From the NCBI GenBank assembly GCA_964393545.1, contig CAYMUB010000032.1, positions 1 to 45,131 of the forward strand: a stretch of 45,131 nucleotides of DNA, in the 5' to 3' direction. Under the pieces are notes generated by a model. That model was not told where the DNA came from and did not search any database. It saw only the letters and a list, made by a program, of their open reading frames with translations. Of the stretch, positions 32,403 to 40,037 are shown in pieces; position 1 is the stretch's first letter; each line of letters begins with the position of its first letter. The translations under genes were made by a program, and so were the position numbers. The DNA comes from CAYMUB01 sp964393545 (GTDB taxonomy: Bacteria > Patescibacteriota > Microgenomatia > Daviesbacterales > UBA10151).

Positions 32403-32412
32403 ACTCAGCTAT

Positions 32413-33189
32413 ATGTCAGAATTACTTAGCTCCTCACAACTTGCGGAACAAACTAATGAACAATACAGAAGGGTTTTTGGTAATACAAATATTGTTGTTG
32501 CTAATCCTACAGAGTTAGCGTTAGAAACTCAAAGAATTGCCCAAGGCGAAGGGTATGGTTTCTTGACTCCTTGCTATTTTCCTTTTGGAGAAACCAAGCT
32601 TGATTCCCCCGGACCTTTAGGATGGAAGAAATTAGAACCATGGTTTTTTGATCAGATGAGAGGAACAAATCCTCGGGTGAGTCCTGATGCAGCTAAGATA
32701 GGTCCATATTGGACATTGTTTGATGAAAGTGTAAGACCAGAATTTTCCGGTGATGAAAAATTTGGTTTAATTCTGGTTAGAGGTAGGCAGCAAGGTAAGA
32801 TCGCAGTCTCCGATCATGTTAAACATCTCGCTGGAAGTTCCAGATTCGGTATATCAATGGATGAACAGGACGGGTTTATTTTCCCGGAACTTGCTAAATT
32901 ATTGCGTTTGGTGGATAAAATAGCAGAAGGGCAGGTTTCCATCAGAAGGCCCAAAGTAGCGGAGTTTAATTTTGTGGGTAACCTCAAACTCAAGCATCTA
33001 GGGGAAGATCGTACCTGGGAAGGATTTGAAGATAAGTTTGGAGATAATAACCGGCTGATTGGTGGGGACTCTCGCTTTGGTGGTTTGTCGTATGTCCGCT
33101 GCCGTTGGCGTGATGGTCGTCATGTCGAGCTTGCCTTCCGTCCTATTGTAGTTTTCTCTTCCCATTCCCAAAGCTTGGTAACTTGGTAA
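32413..33189 (+). CDS. Hypothetical soluble protein, 258 aa
   Basis: I do not recognise this protein with confidence. It has no membrane segment and no obvious catalytic motif. It is rich in aromatic and glycine residues, with stretches such as GEGYGFLTPCYFPFGETKL, LGWKKLEPWFFDQMRGTNPR, AKIGPYWTLFDESVRPEF and a C-terminal GLSYVRCRWRDGRHVELAFR. A single globular alpha/beta domain is likely. The 3' third uses many CGN arginine and GC-ending codons compared with neighbours, hinting at transfer. It has its own promoter and ends 67 bases before the thioredoxin gene, which has another promoter. Confidence 0.65.
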   Translation: MSELLSSSQLAEQTNEQYRRVFGNTNIVVANPTELALETQRIAQGEGYGFLTPCYFPFGETKLDSPGPLGWKKLEPWFFDQMRGTNPRVSPDAAKIGPYWTLFDESVRPEFSGDEKFGLILVRGRQQGKIAVSDHVKHLAGSSRFGISMDEQDGFIFPELAKLLRLVDKIAEGQVSIRRPKVAEFNFVGNLKLKHLGEDRTWEGFEDKFGDNNRLIGGDSRFGGLSYVRCRWRDGRHVELAFRPIVVFSSHSQSLVTW

Positions 33190-33256
33190 CTTTATTTCTT
33201 GGTACAGATCTTTACTCTAGACAATTTTGGGGTTTGTTTGGTAAGATAGATATATT

Positions 33257-34954
33257 ATGGCAACTGTTAAACTTTTAGACTTTTGGGCTCCCTGGTGCAT
33301 TGATCCTCAAACTCCAGTTTTGACTGAAAATGGTTATATCAAAGCTTCGCAAGTTAAAGTGGGACAAAGATTAGTTACGATTGATCCCAAGACTAAGAAA
33401 CAATTAATTAAAAAAGTTCAGAAGGTGAGAATTTTTAAAGACGTACCTTCTAAAAAGATAACTTTAGAAACAGGCAGGGAATTAATAGGAGATATTAACC
33501 ATTTAGTTTTAACTCAAGAGGGTTTTAAGAAATTAGAGGATTTAACGATTGACGAAGGAATCCTAGTTGATCCAGCTCAAGAGAATTCAGTTTTTGAATC
33601 AGGTAACGACCAAGTGATTCTTGCTTCCACTGGGAACAATTTCGCTGATGAAGCATTAACACAACTAGGTTTATTACCTCTTAAGGCTAATTACTCACGA
33701 TTACCTATTTTAGCCAGATTGTTAGGTTTTGTTATGACTGATGGTTATTTATATGAAGATCTAAAGCACAATATTTATGAAACCCACTTCTATGTTGGTA
33801 CTGAAGTAGATGCTGAAGAGATAAAACAAGACTTGTTAATTTTAGGCTTTGAAAAATTAGAGATCAAACGGAAGACAAATGACCGAATAGATGGAAACAG
33901 AAGATACACAATTAGCTGTTTACGTTGCCGTAATCTTAACCGGGCATTATTTTTTCTCCTGAAGTCTTTAGGTTCTCCGGTAGGCAGAAAAAAGAATCAA
34001 ACCTATTTTATACCTGATTGGATAATAGATGGGGACATTTCCATTAAAAGAGCTTTTTTGAACGGATGGTTAGGGGGAGATGGGTGTAAAATTACTTATC
34101 GAATGAAACATGGAGGTACTAGTTCTCATGATGCTAGATTCAATGTTAACACGATTGAGTTTCATAAAGAAAAATACTTAGAAAGAGAAGGCGTACTTTA
34201 CGCAAAACAATTAGGCTTATTGTTTGAGCAATTAGGGGTTGAAGTTAAGGATATTTCAAGCAGTGATGATGAAGATGGGGTAATTATCTCACTCAGGGTA
34301 GCTACTGATTATCAATCGTTACTTAACTTAGCTAATATTGGTTATGCTTATGCTAAAACCAAGAATACAAACACTCCTTTTATTAGGGAATTTTTACAGT
34401 ACAGACTATTAGAGCGCAATCACTATATTCAAACAAAGCAAATTGTACTTCAACAACTGGCTTTAGGAGTAAGTAATAGCCAAATTGCCCAAAGTTTACA
34501 AATTCCTATTGGCACTGTTTATAGCTGGGGTCATGTCAACAGAGATACCAAAGTGGTATATCCTTCTAAATCTGGTGAGACTTTATTTACAAAATGGTTG
34601 GAACAACGCCAACAGGGAGATTTATTGTGGGAAAAGGGCGTTAGTATAGTAGATGTTGAGAATCGGGATGTAATTGGTATTACTGTTAGTACTCCCCACA
34701 CAATTGTGACTAATGGAATAGTTTCTCACAATTGTGGTCCTTGTCGGATTATGAATCCTATTTTGGAAGAACTGGAAAAAGAATTGGGAAGCAAAGTTAG
34801 TATTGAAAAAATAAACGTGGATCAGAATCAGGAGATGGCTTCTAAATATGGAGTGATGAGTATTCCTACCTACATTGTATTAAAAGATGACAAGGAAGTT
34901 GGTAGAAAAATTGGTGTCACCAGCAAAGCAGATCTTCTAAAATTATTATCATAA
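33257..34954 (+). CDS. Thioredoxin interrupted at its active site by an intein
   Basis: The 565-residue precursor is a thioredoxin split by a protein-splicing element. The N-extein is residues 1-13 (MATVKLLDFWAPW), the intein 14-492, and the C-extein 493-565, beginning CGPCRIMNPILEEL. Splicing would join them into an 86-residue thioredoxin with an intact WCGPC motif, a cis-proline SIPTYIV loop and the usual C-terminal helix. The insertion is exactly before the first active-site cysteine, which therefore doubles as the splicing +1 nucleophile; the unspliced protein lacks the CXXC motif. The short N-terminus (no first strand and helix) is common in small thioredoxins. A promoter-like TAGACA, 18 nt, TAAGAT lies just upstream. 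No thioredoxin reductase is in the window. Confidence 0.93.
   Translation: MATVKLLDFWAPWCIDPQTPVLTENGYIKASQVKVGQRLVTIDPKTKKQLIKKVQKVRIFKDVPSKKITLETGRELIGDINHLVLTQEGFKKLEDLTIDEGILVDPAQENSVFESGNDQVILASTGNNFADEALTQLGLLPLKANYSRLPILARLLGFVMTDGYLYEDLKHNIYETHFYVGTEVDAEEIKQDLLILGFEKLEIKRKTNDRIDGNRRYTISCLRCRNLNRALFFLLKSLGSPVGRKKNQTYFIPDWIIDGDISIKRAFLNGWLGGDGCKITYRMKHGGTSSHDARFNVNTIEFHKEKYLEREGVLYAKQLGLLFEQLGVEVKDISSSDDEDGVIISLRVATDYQSLLNLANIGYAYAKTKNTNTPFIREFLQYRLLERNHYIQTKQIVLQQLALGVSNSQIAQSLQIPIGTVYSWGHVNRDTKVVYPSKSGETLFTKWLEQRQQGDLLWEKGVSIVDVENRDVIGITVSTPHTIVTNGIVSHNCGPCRIMNPILEELEKELGSKVSIEKINVDQNQEMASKYGVMSIPTYIVLKDDKEVGRKIGVTSKADLLKLLS
33296..34732 (+). mobile_element. Intein with LAGLIDADG homing-endonuclease domain and HTH region
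   Basis: The 479-residue intein shows block A CIDPQTPVLTENGYIKASQV with Cys1 (C14), block B GDINHLVLT (H82), two LAGLIDADG-type helices, ILARLLGFVMTDG (151-163) and RAFLNGWLGGDG (265-276), and block F/G VIGITVSTPHTIVTNG then IVSHN ending in H491-N492, followed by Cys+1. All splicing residues are present, so it should be active. Between the endonuclease and the splicing C-terminus lies a helix-turn-helix (about 397-424, LALGVSNSQIAQSLQIPIGTVYSW) that may help DNA binding. A CLRC pair (221-224) is also present. Both LAGLIDADG acidic residues (D162 and D275) are kept, so homing may still work. Confidence 0.93.
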
Positions 34955-34955
34955 A

Positions 34956-35261
34956 TTGAGTTTCAAAGAGCGAGTCATCAGAATTGTTAAAGAGATTCCT
35001 TATGGTAGAGTGACAACTTATGGGACTGTAGCCGCTTTAGCCAATCTGCCCAAAGGAGCGAGGTTAATAGGTGGGATATTGCACTACAATTTTGAAAAAC
35101 ATGATTTAGCCTGGTATCGGGTAATCAATCGGGAAGGATATATTTCTATCAGATGTTTGGATCATTCCAAGCAATTACAAAAAGCACTTTTAGAACAAGA
35201 GGGTATTCAGGTTAATGGGGATTTCATGATAAACTTAAGAATATATGGATGGTGGGGATAA
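34956..35261 (+). CDS. Alkyltransferase-like protein (ATL, MGMT fold)
   Basis: The 101-residue protein has the DNA-binding domain of O6-alkylguanine transferases: IPYGRVTTYGTVAALANLP, then AWYRVINREGYIS where MGMT has PCHRVV. The reactive cysteine is replaced by tryptophan, the hallmark of ATL proteins, which bind alkylated guanines and hand them to nucleotide excision repair rather than removing the group. The start is TTG (34956), 1 base after the thioredoxin stop; no ATG is available, and a TATTAT box 6 nt upstream fits the spacing seen at other genes. It overlaps tpiA by 17 bases. Confidence 0.85.
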   Translation: MSFKERVIRIVKEIPYGRVTTYGTVAALANLPKGARLIGGILHYNFEKHDLAWYRVINREGYISIRCLDHSKQLQKALLEQEGIQVNGDFMINLRIYGWWG

Positions 35262-35928
35262 AAACATTTGGATAATAGCAAACTGGAAAAGCAATAAAAA
35301 CGTTAGTGAAGCTTTGGATTGGGTATCTAGAGTTGGACCTCAGATTCCCAAAAAAGACAATTTAAAAGTAGTTATTTGTCCTACCTTCAGCTGTTTATCA
35401 GAAATAAAGAAGACAATACAAGTTAATAATTTTCCACTTATGTTAGGATCACAAGATTTATCTTCATTTGGAATAGGAGCTTATACTGGAGAAGAGTCAG
35501 CAGAGCTGTTAAAAGGACTGATTGATCTGTCAATCTTGGGTCATTCAGAAAGAAGACAGTTTTTTGCTGAGATGGATGAGATGATTGCTCAAAAAGTTGA
35601 ACAAGCTTTAAAAAACAATATTATTCCTTTAGTCTGTGTACAAGATGACCAGGCGTCTGTACCAGAAGACTGTAAGCTGGTAGCATATGAACCAACTTCT
35701 GCTATAGGCACTGGTATTCCTGATACTCCGGAAAATGCCAATTTTGTTGCCAGAAAACTTAAACAGCAATATGGGGATGATTTGAGAGTTTTATATGGAG
35801 GCAGTGTAAATTCACAAAACATCCCAGGGTTTATAAATCAACCGGATATTAGTGGAGTATTGGTAGGCAGCGCCTCTTTAAATGCTGAAGAGTTTATAAA
35901 AATATGCAATTCAAATCCCTTAAACTAG
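35245..35928 (+). CDS. tpiA: Triose-phosphate isomerase
   Basis: This glycolytic enzyme interconverts glyceraldehyde 3-phosphate and dihydroxyacetone phosphate. Catalytic residues are visible: IANWKSN (N13, K15), SILGHSERRQFF (H100), AYEPTSAIGTG (E149, from the usual AYEPVWAIGTG) and LYGGSVN (185). At 227 residues it is about 25 shorter than typical bacterial enzymes. The gap lies between the PLVCVQDD strand and the catalytic glutamate, where helices 5-6 are normally longer, similar to compact archaeal forms. It overlaps the ATL gene by 17 bases and the LCP gene by 25. Confidence 0.95.
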   Translation: MDGGDKNIWIIANWKSNKNVSEALDWVSRVGPQIPKKDNLKVVICPTFSCLSEIKKTIQVNNFPLMLGSQDLSSFGIGAYTGEESAELLKGLIDLSILGHSERRQFFAEMDEMIAQKVEQALKNNIIPLVCVQDDQASVPEDCKLVAYEPTSAIGTGIPDTPENANFVARKLKQQYGDDLRVLYGGSVNSQNIPGFINQPDISGVLVGSASLNAEEFIKICNSNPLN

Positions 35929-37112
35929 GCAAAAGCGAGAAAGATAATCTCTCCAAAGTAAGAAAAGTAAGACGAATTATAAAAAAGCTGGTGCCATTTG
36001 TCTTAGTTATAACCATCTTAAGTGCACTAGCTATTTTTTTGACAACTTTATCTGGTTCTACCTCTGTTATAAATTATATCTTTTCTGGAAACAATCTCAA
36101 ATCTACTAACAGTAGGGTCAATATTCTGCTATTAGGAATTGCTGGAGGCGCTCATGATGGCAGGGATTTAACTGATACTATTATGGTAGTTTCATATAAT
36201 TTAAAAACCAATCAGGTTTATCTATTCTCTATTCCTCGGGATTTATGGCTACCAGCACTCAAAAGTAAAGCAAATGCTGTTTATGAAATTGGTTTATCTC
36301 AAAATAATGGTTTAGGTTTGGCAAAGGTAGTTATGGGTAATGTGTTGGGCTTACCGATTCATTATTCTTTAAGAATAGACTTTAGAGGTTTTGTACAAGC
36401 AATTGATGCCATAGGCGGGGTAGATGTATTAATTGAAAAACCTTTTGATGATTATTTATATCCAATTCAAGGTAAAGAAAATGATATGTGTGGAAATGAA
36501 GAAAAAGAAATGGATTTTTCGGAAGAAGAGGCCAAGAAATTAAATATAGATCCAGGCAAGAAAAAAGTTTTAATCCTTCCAAATGGACAAATTGCTACTG
36601 ATTCAGCATCTGAGGATAAGGGAATTAGATATTATAGCTGCAGGTATGAACACATTAGCTTTGAAAAAGGAGATATGAAAATGGGAGGGGCAGTGGCCTT
36701 AGCTTTTGTCCGTTCGCGTCATGGTACCAATGATGAGGGATCTGATTTTGCCCGTTCCAAAAGACAACAAAAAGTAATTGAAGGTGTGAGAAATAAGATT
36801 TTATCTGTTGAGACTCTGATTGATCCTCAAAAGATCTCTGATTTGATCAAAGTTTTGGGTAAGAGCATAGATACTGACATTTCTATAAAAGAGGCAGCAG
36901 AGTTTTATAAATTATCAAAGAATTTAGATAAAACACATAGCTTTGTTTTAGATGATTCTTTATTAGTACACCCTCCTGCTCAAGATTATGGAGGGGCTTA
37001 TGTGTTGATTTCTCAAGATGATGACTTTTCTATTGTTCAAGATTATGTTAGAAAAGTACTGACAGGAGAAATAACAGAATATGAAGCTACTGCTGCTGCA
37101 CGGAAGCGCTAA
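35904..37112 (+). CDS. LytR-CpsA-Psr (LCP) family wall-polymer ligase
   Basis: LCP proteins sit in the membrane and transfer lipid-linked polymers onto peptidoglycan. The 402 residues have a basic cytoplasmic N-terminus, one membrane helix (about 29-50) and an extracellular LCP domain: ILLLGIAGGAHDGRDLTDTI, then SIPRDLW (R112, D113) and FRGFVQAIDAIGGVDVLIEKPF. Late segments ALAFVRSRHGTNDEGSDFAR and QQKVIEGVRNKIL complete the fold. Catalytic arginines and aspartates are kept. It overlaps tpiA by 25 bases at the start and holA by 32 at the end. It fits with the UbiA/WecA/GT2 operon, which could make the lipid-linked polymer it attaches. Confidence 0.93.
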   Translation: MQFKSLKLGKSEKDNLSKVRKVRRIIKKLVPFVLVITILSALAIFLTTLSGSTSVINYIFSGNNLKSTNSRVNILLLGIAGGAHDGRDLTDTIMVVSYNLKTNQVYLFSIPRDLWLPALKSKANAVYEIGLSQNNGLGLAKVVMGNVLGLPIHYSLRIDFRGFVQAIDAIGGVDVLIEKPFDDYLYPIQGKENDMCGNEEKEMDFSEEEAKKLNIDPGKKKVLILPNGQIATDSASEDKGIRYYSCRYEHISFEKGDMKMGGAVALAFVRSRHGTNDEGSDFARSKRQQKVIEGVRNKILSVETLIDPQKISDLIKVLGKSIDTDISIKEAAEFYKLSKNLDKTHSFVLDDSLLVHPPAQDYGGAYVLISQDDDFSIVQDYVRKVLTGEITEYEATAAARKR

Positions 37113-37734
37113 AACTGCTTCAAGAAAAAAACTTATTGAATTTAAGCAAAAGTTTGATCAAAATAATGTAGTAGTTTTTGAAGAAAGTTCTGATTTACAG
37201 GTGATGTTGGGTAGTTTATCAACACCCTTATTGTTTTCAGATGAACAATTAATTATTTTAGAAAATCCTTCAGAAGATTTTACAAACTTTCCCCTAATCC
37301 CTACACCATACACCCTAATCTTGTGGTTTGATCATGAAGTGGCACCAAAAAAACCTGTGATGGAGTGGTTTAAGATAAATGGCCAAATTTTATATTTTCC
37401 AGAAGCAAAAGAAGTATCAGTATTTCCATTTTTGGATTATTTAGCCTCCCAAGATAAAAAAGCCTTTTTAGAACTCAATAAATTAAAAAACGCAGGTTTT
37501 GATATTCAGTATTTTATTACCATGGTTTTTTACCTGTTAAGAAATCTGACATCTACCCCAAAATCTGCCCCTCAATTTGTTAAAGATAAACTCCAAAGAC
37601 AAAGAAAAAGTTTTGATTTGGAAAAAATAACAAATTTATATAAAGAAATTATAGAAATAGATTTTAAGATAAAGTCTGGACTACTTGAAAAATCACAAGC
37701 AGAATTTTTACTGGTTAATCTTTTTGGACATTAA
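37081..37734 (+). CDS. holA: Probable DNA polymerase III subunit delta
   Basis: The 217-residue protein has weak but coherent resemblance to the clamp-loader delta subunit: an N-terminal LLLLHGSAKTASRKKLIEF segment in place of the usual nucleotide-fold start, a strand QLIILENPS, the central LILWFDHEVAPKK and WFKINGQILYFPEA segments, and the C-terminal helical collar with LYKEIIEIDFKIKSGLLEKSQAEFLLVNLF. This last segment is the most typical of HolA. It is shorter than usual (about 330). Being close to rpsT agrees with the frequent holA-rpsT neighbourhood, though here they face opposite ways. A CCCTA-type short repeat (37291-37320) encodes LIPTPYTLIL. It overlaps the FN3/dockerin gene by 27 bases at the 3' end. 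Confidence 0.6.
   Translation: MKLLLLHGSAKTASRKKLIEFKQKFDQNNVVVFEESSDLQVMLGSLSTPLLFSDEQLIILENPSEDFTNFPLIPTPYTLILWFDHEVAPKKPVMEWFKINGQILYFPEAKEVSVFPFLDYLASQDKKAFLELNKLKNAGFDIQYFITMVFYLLRNLTSTPKSAPQFVKDKLQRQRKSFDLEKITNLYKEIIEIDFKIKSGLLEKSQAEFLLVNLFGH
37291..37320. repeat. CCCTA-type degenerate tandem repeat inside holA-like gene
   Basis: Thirty bases with CCCTAATCC, CTACACC and CACCCTAATC units lie in frame within the gene. The reverse complement of intergenic bases 40008-40036 has the same style. Confidence 0.5.
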
Positions 37735-38646
37735 ATCTAAATCTTTTTGATCAACTACCCCATCTCCATTTAAATCAGCTTTTTTATTCTTTGGGTTTCT
37801 GCCCTGATTTCCCAAAACAATAGAATTGTCTGCAGAGTTTATTATGCCATCCCCGTTTAAATCATATTTATCCAGGTCCTGGTTTGAAACAGGAGGTGGG
37901 GAAGAAAGTAGACTGTTTAGATCTGCATCCTCACCCAGTTTTATAGGTGGTAGTCCTTTACCTGCATCTCTTAACTTAAAAATAGCTGTTGCTTGTCCTT
38001 TTGAAGACAAAATTGTTAATTTCACATTTGTATCTTCTATTAGAGGGTAAACATCTAATAGGTCTATATTCCTTATTTGAGATATAGGGATTAAAAAATT
38101 ACCTGAAGATTTAACTTGCGATGATTGAGTAGTGGCATCAGCAATAGAAAGGTAAGCGATACCTTCCTCTAGAGGCTTATTTCCATCTAGCACAGATCCA
38201 ATAATTGGTCTAAATCCTGTTTGGAACTGTAGCGGAATTGCGGTTGTAAACTTGCTTACTTCTGAGGATACTTTGCCTGAAATAATTTTGTATTGATAGG
38301 TAGTTTTTGGAAGAAGATTCTTTATTGTTACATAATGTATTGAGTGAGGTTTTGGTCCGCCAGCTGGTGGATTAGTATCTCTATTATCTAAGGCAGTTAT
38401 CTCATTGGGATTTGTTATACCCAGGGTAACAAAAGCAGGAGTGGGAATTGATGTTTGCCAGGAAATAGTCACTTCGGTATCAGATATGTTAGTCAGAGTT
38501 ATATTTTGTGCGTTAATACTGGTAGATGCCTTTGAGGTAAAAATTTGTTCTTGTAGAGTAAGAAAAACCCCGGTTATTATTCCTATAACTATAATTCCCA
38601 GTCCAAGTATAGTAGGAATTTTAAATCTGCTCAAAATTTTTTTCAT
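37708..38646 (-). CDS. Anchored fibronectin type III and dockerin-like protein
   Basis: The 312-residue protein has an N-terminal membrane helix (about 12-32), an FN3-type domain (about 45-135: ITLTNISDTEVTISWQTS and HYVTIKNLLPKTTYQYKI), a beta domain with GSVLDGNKPLEEGIAYL (about 150-225), a proline-rich linker and a C-terminal dockerin-like pair of calcium loops, DLNGDGIINSAD and DLNGDGVVDQKD (about 263-310). Dockerins bind cohesin domains on partner proteins. It ends the pilN-pilO operon and its ATG overlaps the stop of the 57-residue gene (ATGA). A surface role connected with the pilus is inferred. No cohesin is seen in the window. Confidence 0.88.
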   Translation of the reverse strand: MKKILSRFKIPTILGLGIIVIGIITGVFLTLQEQIFTSKASTSINAQNITLTNISDTEVTISWQTSIPTPAFVTLGITNPNEITALDNRDTNPPAGGPKPHSIHYVTIKNLLPKTTYQYKIISGKVSSEVSKFTTAIPLQFQTGFRPIIGSVLDGNKPLEEGIAYLSIADATTQSSQVKSSGNFLIPISQIRNIDLLDVYPLIEDTNVKLTILSSKGQATAIFKLRDAGKGLPPIKLGEDADLNSLLSSPPPVSNQDLDKYDLNGDGIINSADNSIVLGNQGRNPKNKKADLNGDGVVDQKDLDLMSKKINQ

Positions 38647-38816
38647 GGTGACTCAAGTATTTTAGTGTTTAATTCAGGATTGATGGGTTCGATAACTTCT
38701 TGTGTTTTCGGAGGAATTTCTACTTTAGCTTGAGCGTGATATATATCAAACCCCACCCAAGCAAGAATAGTGATAAAAGTTAAGATAGCAGCAATCAACC
38801 ACTGTTTTTTAATCAT
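38643..38816 (-). CDS. Small anchored protein of the pilus operon, 57 aa
   Basis: This gene fills the space between pilO and the FN3/dockerin gene. It starts at ATG 38816, overlapping the pilO stop (ATGA), and its TGA overlaps the next ATG in the same way. It encodes MIKKQWLIAAILTF with one membrane helix (about 6-25) and then a short outer tail rich in Pro, Glu and Ile (KVEIPPKTQEVIEPINPEL). I recognise no family; position after PilO is where PilP would be, but no PilP domain is present. The double ATGA coupling is good evidence that it is translated. Confidence 0.8.
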   Translation of the reverse strand: MIKKQWLIAAILTFITILAWVGFDIYHAQAKVEIPPKTQEVIEPINPELNTKILESP

Positions 38817-39418
38817 TTAATGTAATAGGCCTTTCCAGATAAAGTCATAATCAATCCTATTCCTTCAGTTGTCTTTGATAAGGATATGGATTCTATAGAG
38901 ATTAACCGGAGACTAGTTTTCAAATCCTGCAATAGTAAAACAAGGTTTTTATATTCACCTTCAGTATTAAAAGTGAAAGCTATATTTGTCAGAGTACCTA
39001 AATGGTTTTCTATCTTCGGTTCTATAACCAGAGGTTGAATTTGTAGTGCTGAAACAGAAGCAGCATGTGTTTTAGCAGTTTGTTCAAGGGTTTGAATAAG
39101 TGATTTTAAGTCAGCGTTATCAGGCATAGCCGCTTCTATTTTAGATTTAATTCCTGGGTCTAAGTTCTCATAATTTTGTTTACCCTGGGATAGGTTTATT
39201 GCTTTCTGATTAACTTTTTCCAATACTTGAGTTGAATTTTCAAGCTTCTTTTGCAAAACTAAAATAGTTTCTACTGTTGGTTTGATAGCATAGAAAATAA
39301 AAATAGTTATGATCAAAAGAGTAAAAACAGTTGAACCATAATTTTTGACTACTGGTATTTTGGTAATAGGTTTAATGTAAGTAAAGTATCTAGAATAAGA
39401 TTTAGATGGTGTACTCAT
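38813..39418 (-). CDS. pilO: Type IV pilus inner-membrane platform protein PilO-like
   Basis: The 201-residue protein has a cytoplasmic N-terminus, one membrane helix (about 28-46), a coiled coil (VLQKKLENSTQVLEKVNQKA) and a ferredoxin-like outer domain with MPDNADLKSLIQTLEQTAKT and FTFNTEGEYKNLVLLLQDL, as in PilO. PilO pairs with PilN to link the pilus motor to the outer assembly. It is coupled to pilN (4-base overlap) and to the following 57-residue gene (ATGA). PilM, PilB, PilC and pilin genes are not in the window. Confidence 0.85.
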   Translation of the reverse strand: MSTPSKSYSRYFTYIKPITKIPVVKNYGSTVFTLLIITIFIFYAIKPTVETILVLQKKLENSTQVLEKVNQKAINLSQGKQNYENLDPGIKSKIEAAMPDNADLKSLIQTLEQTAKTHAASVSALQIQPLVIEPKIENHLGTLTNIAFTFNTEGEYKNLVLLLQDLKTSLRLISIESISLSKTTEGIGLIMTLSGKAYYIK

Positions 39419-39993
39419 AAGTTTTTTCCTCCTAATTTGGCTTGAATATTTAGTGAGAATACTAATGTACCTTTTTCAACACCTATGCTAGTAATGTTTA
39501 CGTCTGAGAAAAAAGAATCCTGCTTTAGCCCTCCTAATAGAATAGCCACATCGTTATTATTTTGGGCTTGACCATTCAGAGTAATACCTACTTTAGCTAC
39601 ATCTTTTTCTATATTAAGATTTATGATCTTTACTCCTGCCGGGGTTTGATCAGCAATCTTTTTTAAAATTTCCGGGTAGTTGGGAGAAGCTTTCTGTAAA
39701 GAATCGATAGTTGATAATTTAAGCTGCGTTTCCCGGATTAAAATTTCAAAAGGCCTCAAGCTTTCTATATAAGGTATCTGTTGTTCGATAGCCTCTTTTT
39801 TAGAAGCTAAATCAGCATCTAACTTAAACCTGGCTCCAAAGGCAATTAAAACTACAGCTTCTACAAAAATAAATATATAGCGGCCTGTCTGCAATAACCA
39901 GCGCGTACCCTTTACCAATATTTTCTCAGGATTAGATTGTGGTTTTAATAGATCTAAATGAATTGCAAGCTTGGGATTTTGTGGTTTGGGCAT
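39415..39993 (-). CDS. pilN: Type IV pilus assembly protein PilN-like
   Basis: The 192-residue protein has the PilN plan: a short cytoplasmic N-terminus with HLDLLKPQ (the PilM-binding INLLP-type motif), a membrane helix (about 36-54), a coiled coil, and an outer ferredoxin-like domain with ILKKIADQTPAGVKIINLNI and VGITLNGQAQNNNDVAILLGGL. It starts the operon pilN-pilO-57 aa-FN3/dockerin. A TATAAT (40000-40005, minus strand) in the context TAGTATAAT lies 6 nt before the ATG, predicting a leaderless mRNA. Confidence 0.85.
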   Translation of the reverse strand: MPKPQNPKLAIHLDLLKPQSNPEKILVKGTRWLLQTGRYIFIFVEAVVLIAFGARFKLDADLASKKEAIEQQIPYIESLRPFEILIRETQLKLSTIDSLQKASPNYPEILKKIADQTPAGVKIINLNIEKDVAKVGITLNGQAQNNNDVAILLGGLKQDSFFSDVNITSIGVEKGTLVFSLNIQAKLGGKNL

Positions 39994-39999
39994 AAACTA

Positions 40000-40005
40000 A
40001 TTATA
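40000..40005 (-). promoter_or_regulatory. -10 box of the pilN operon (leaderless type)
   Basis: Minus-strand TAGTATAAT context, TATAAT 6 nt before ATG 39993. Bases 40008-40036 upstream form a degenerate AGGGTATAGGGGTTAG-type repeat. Confidence 0.6.
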
Positions 40006-40037
40006 CTAGGGATAAGGGCACAGGGTATAGGGGTTAG

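Noticed and set aside
33257..34954. Reading the thioredoxin locus as a fusion with a LAGLIDADG endonuclease rather than an intein
   Set aside because: Blocks A, B, F and G with Cys1, His, His-Asn and Cys+1 are all present and the flanks rejoin into a perfect WCGPC.
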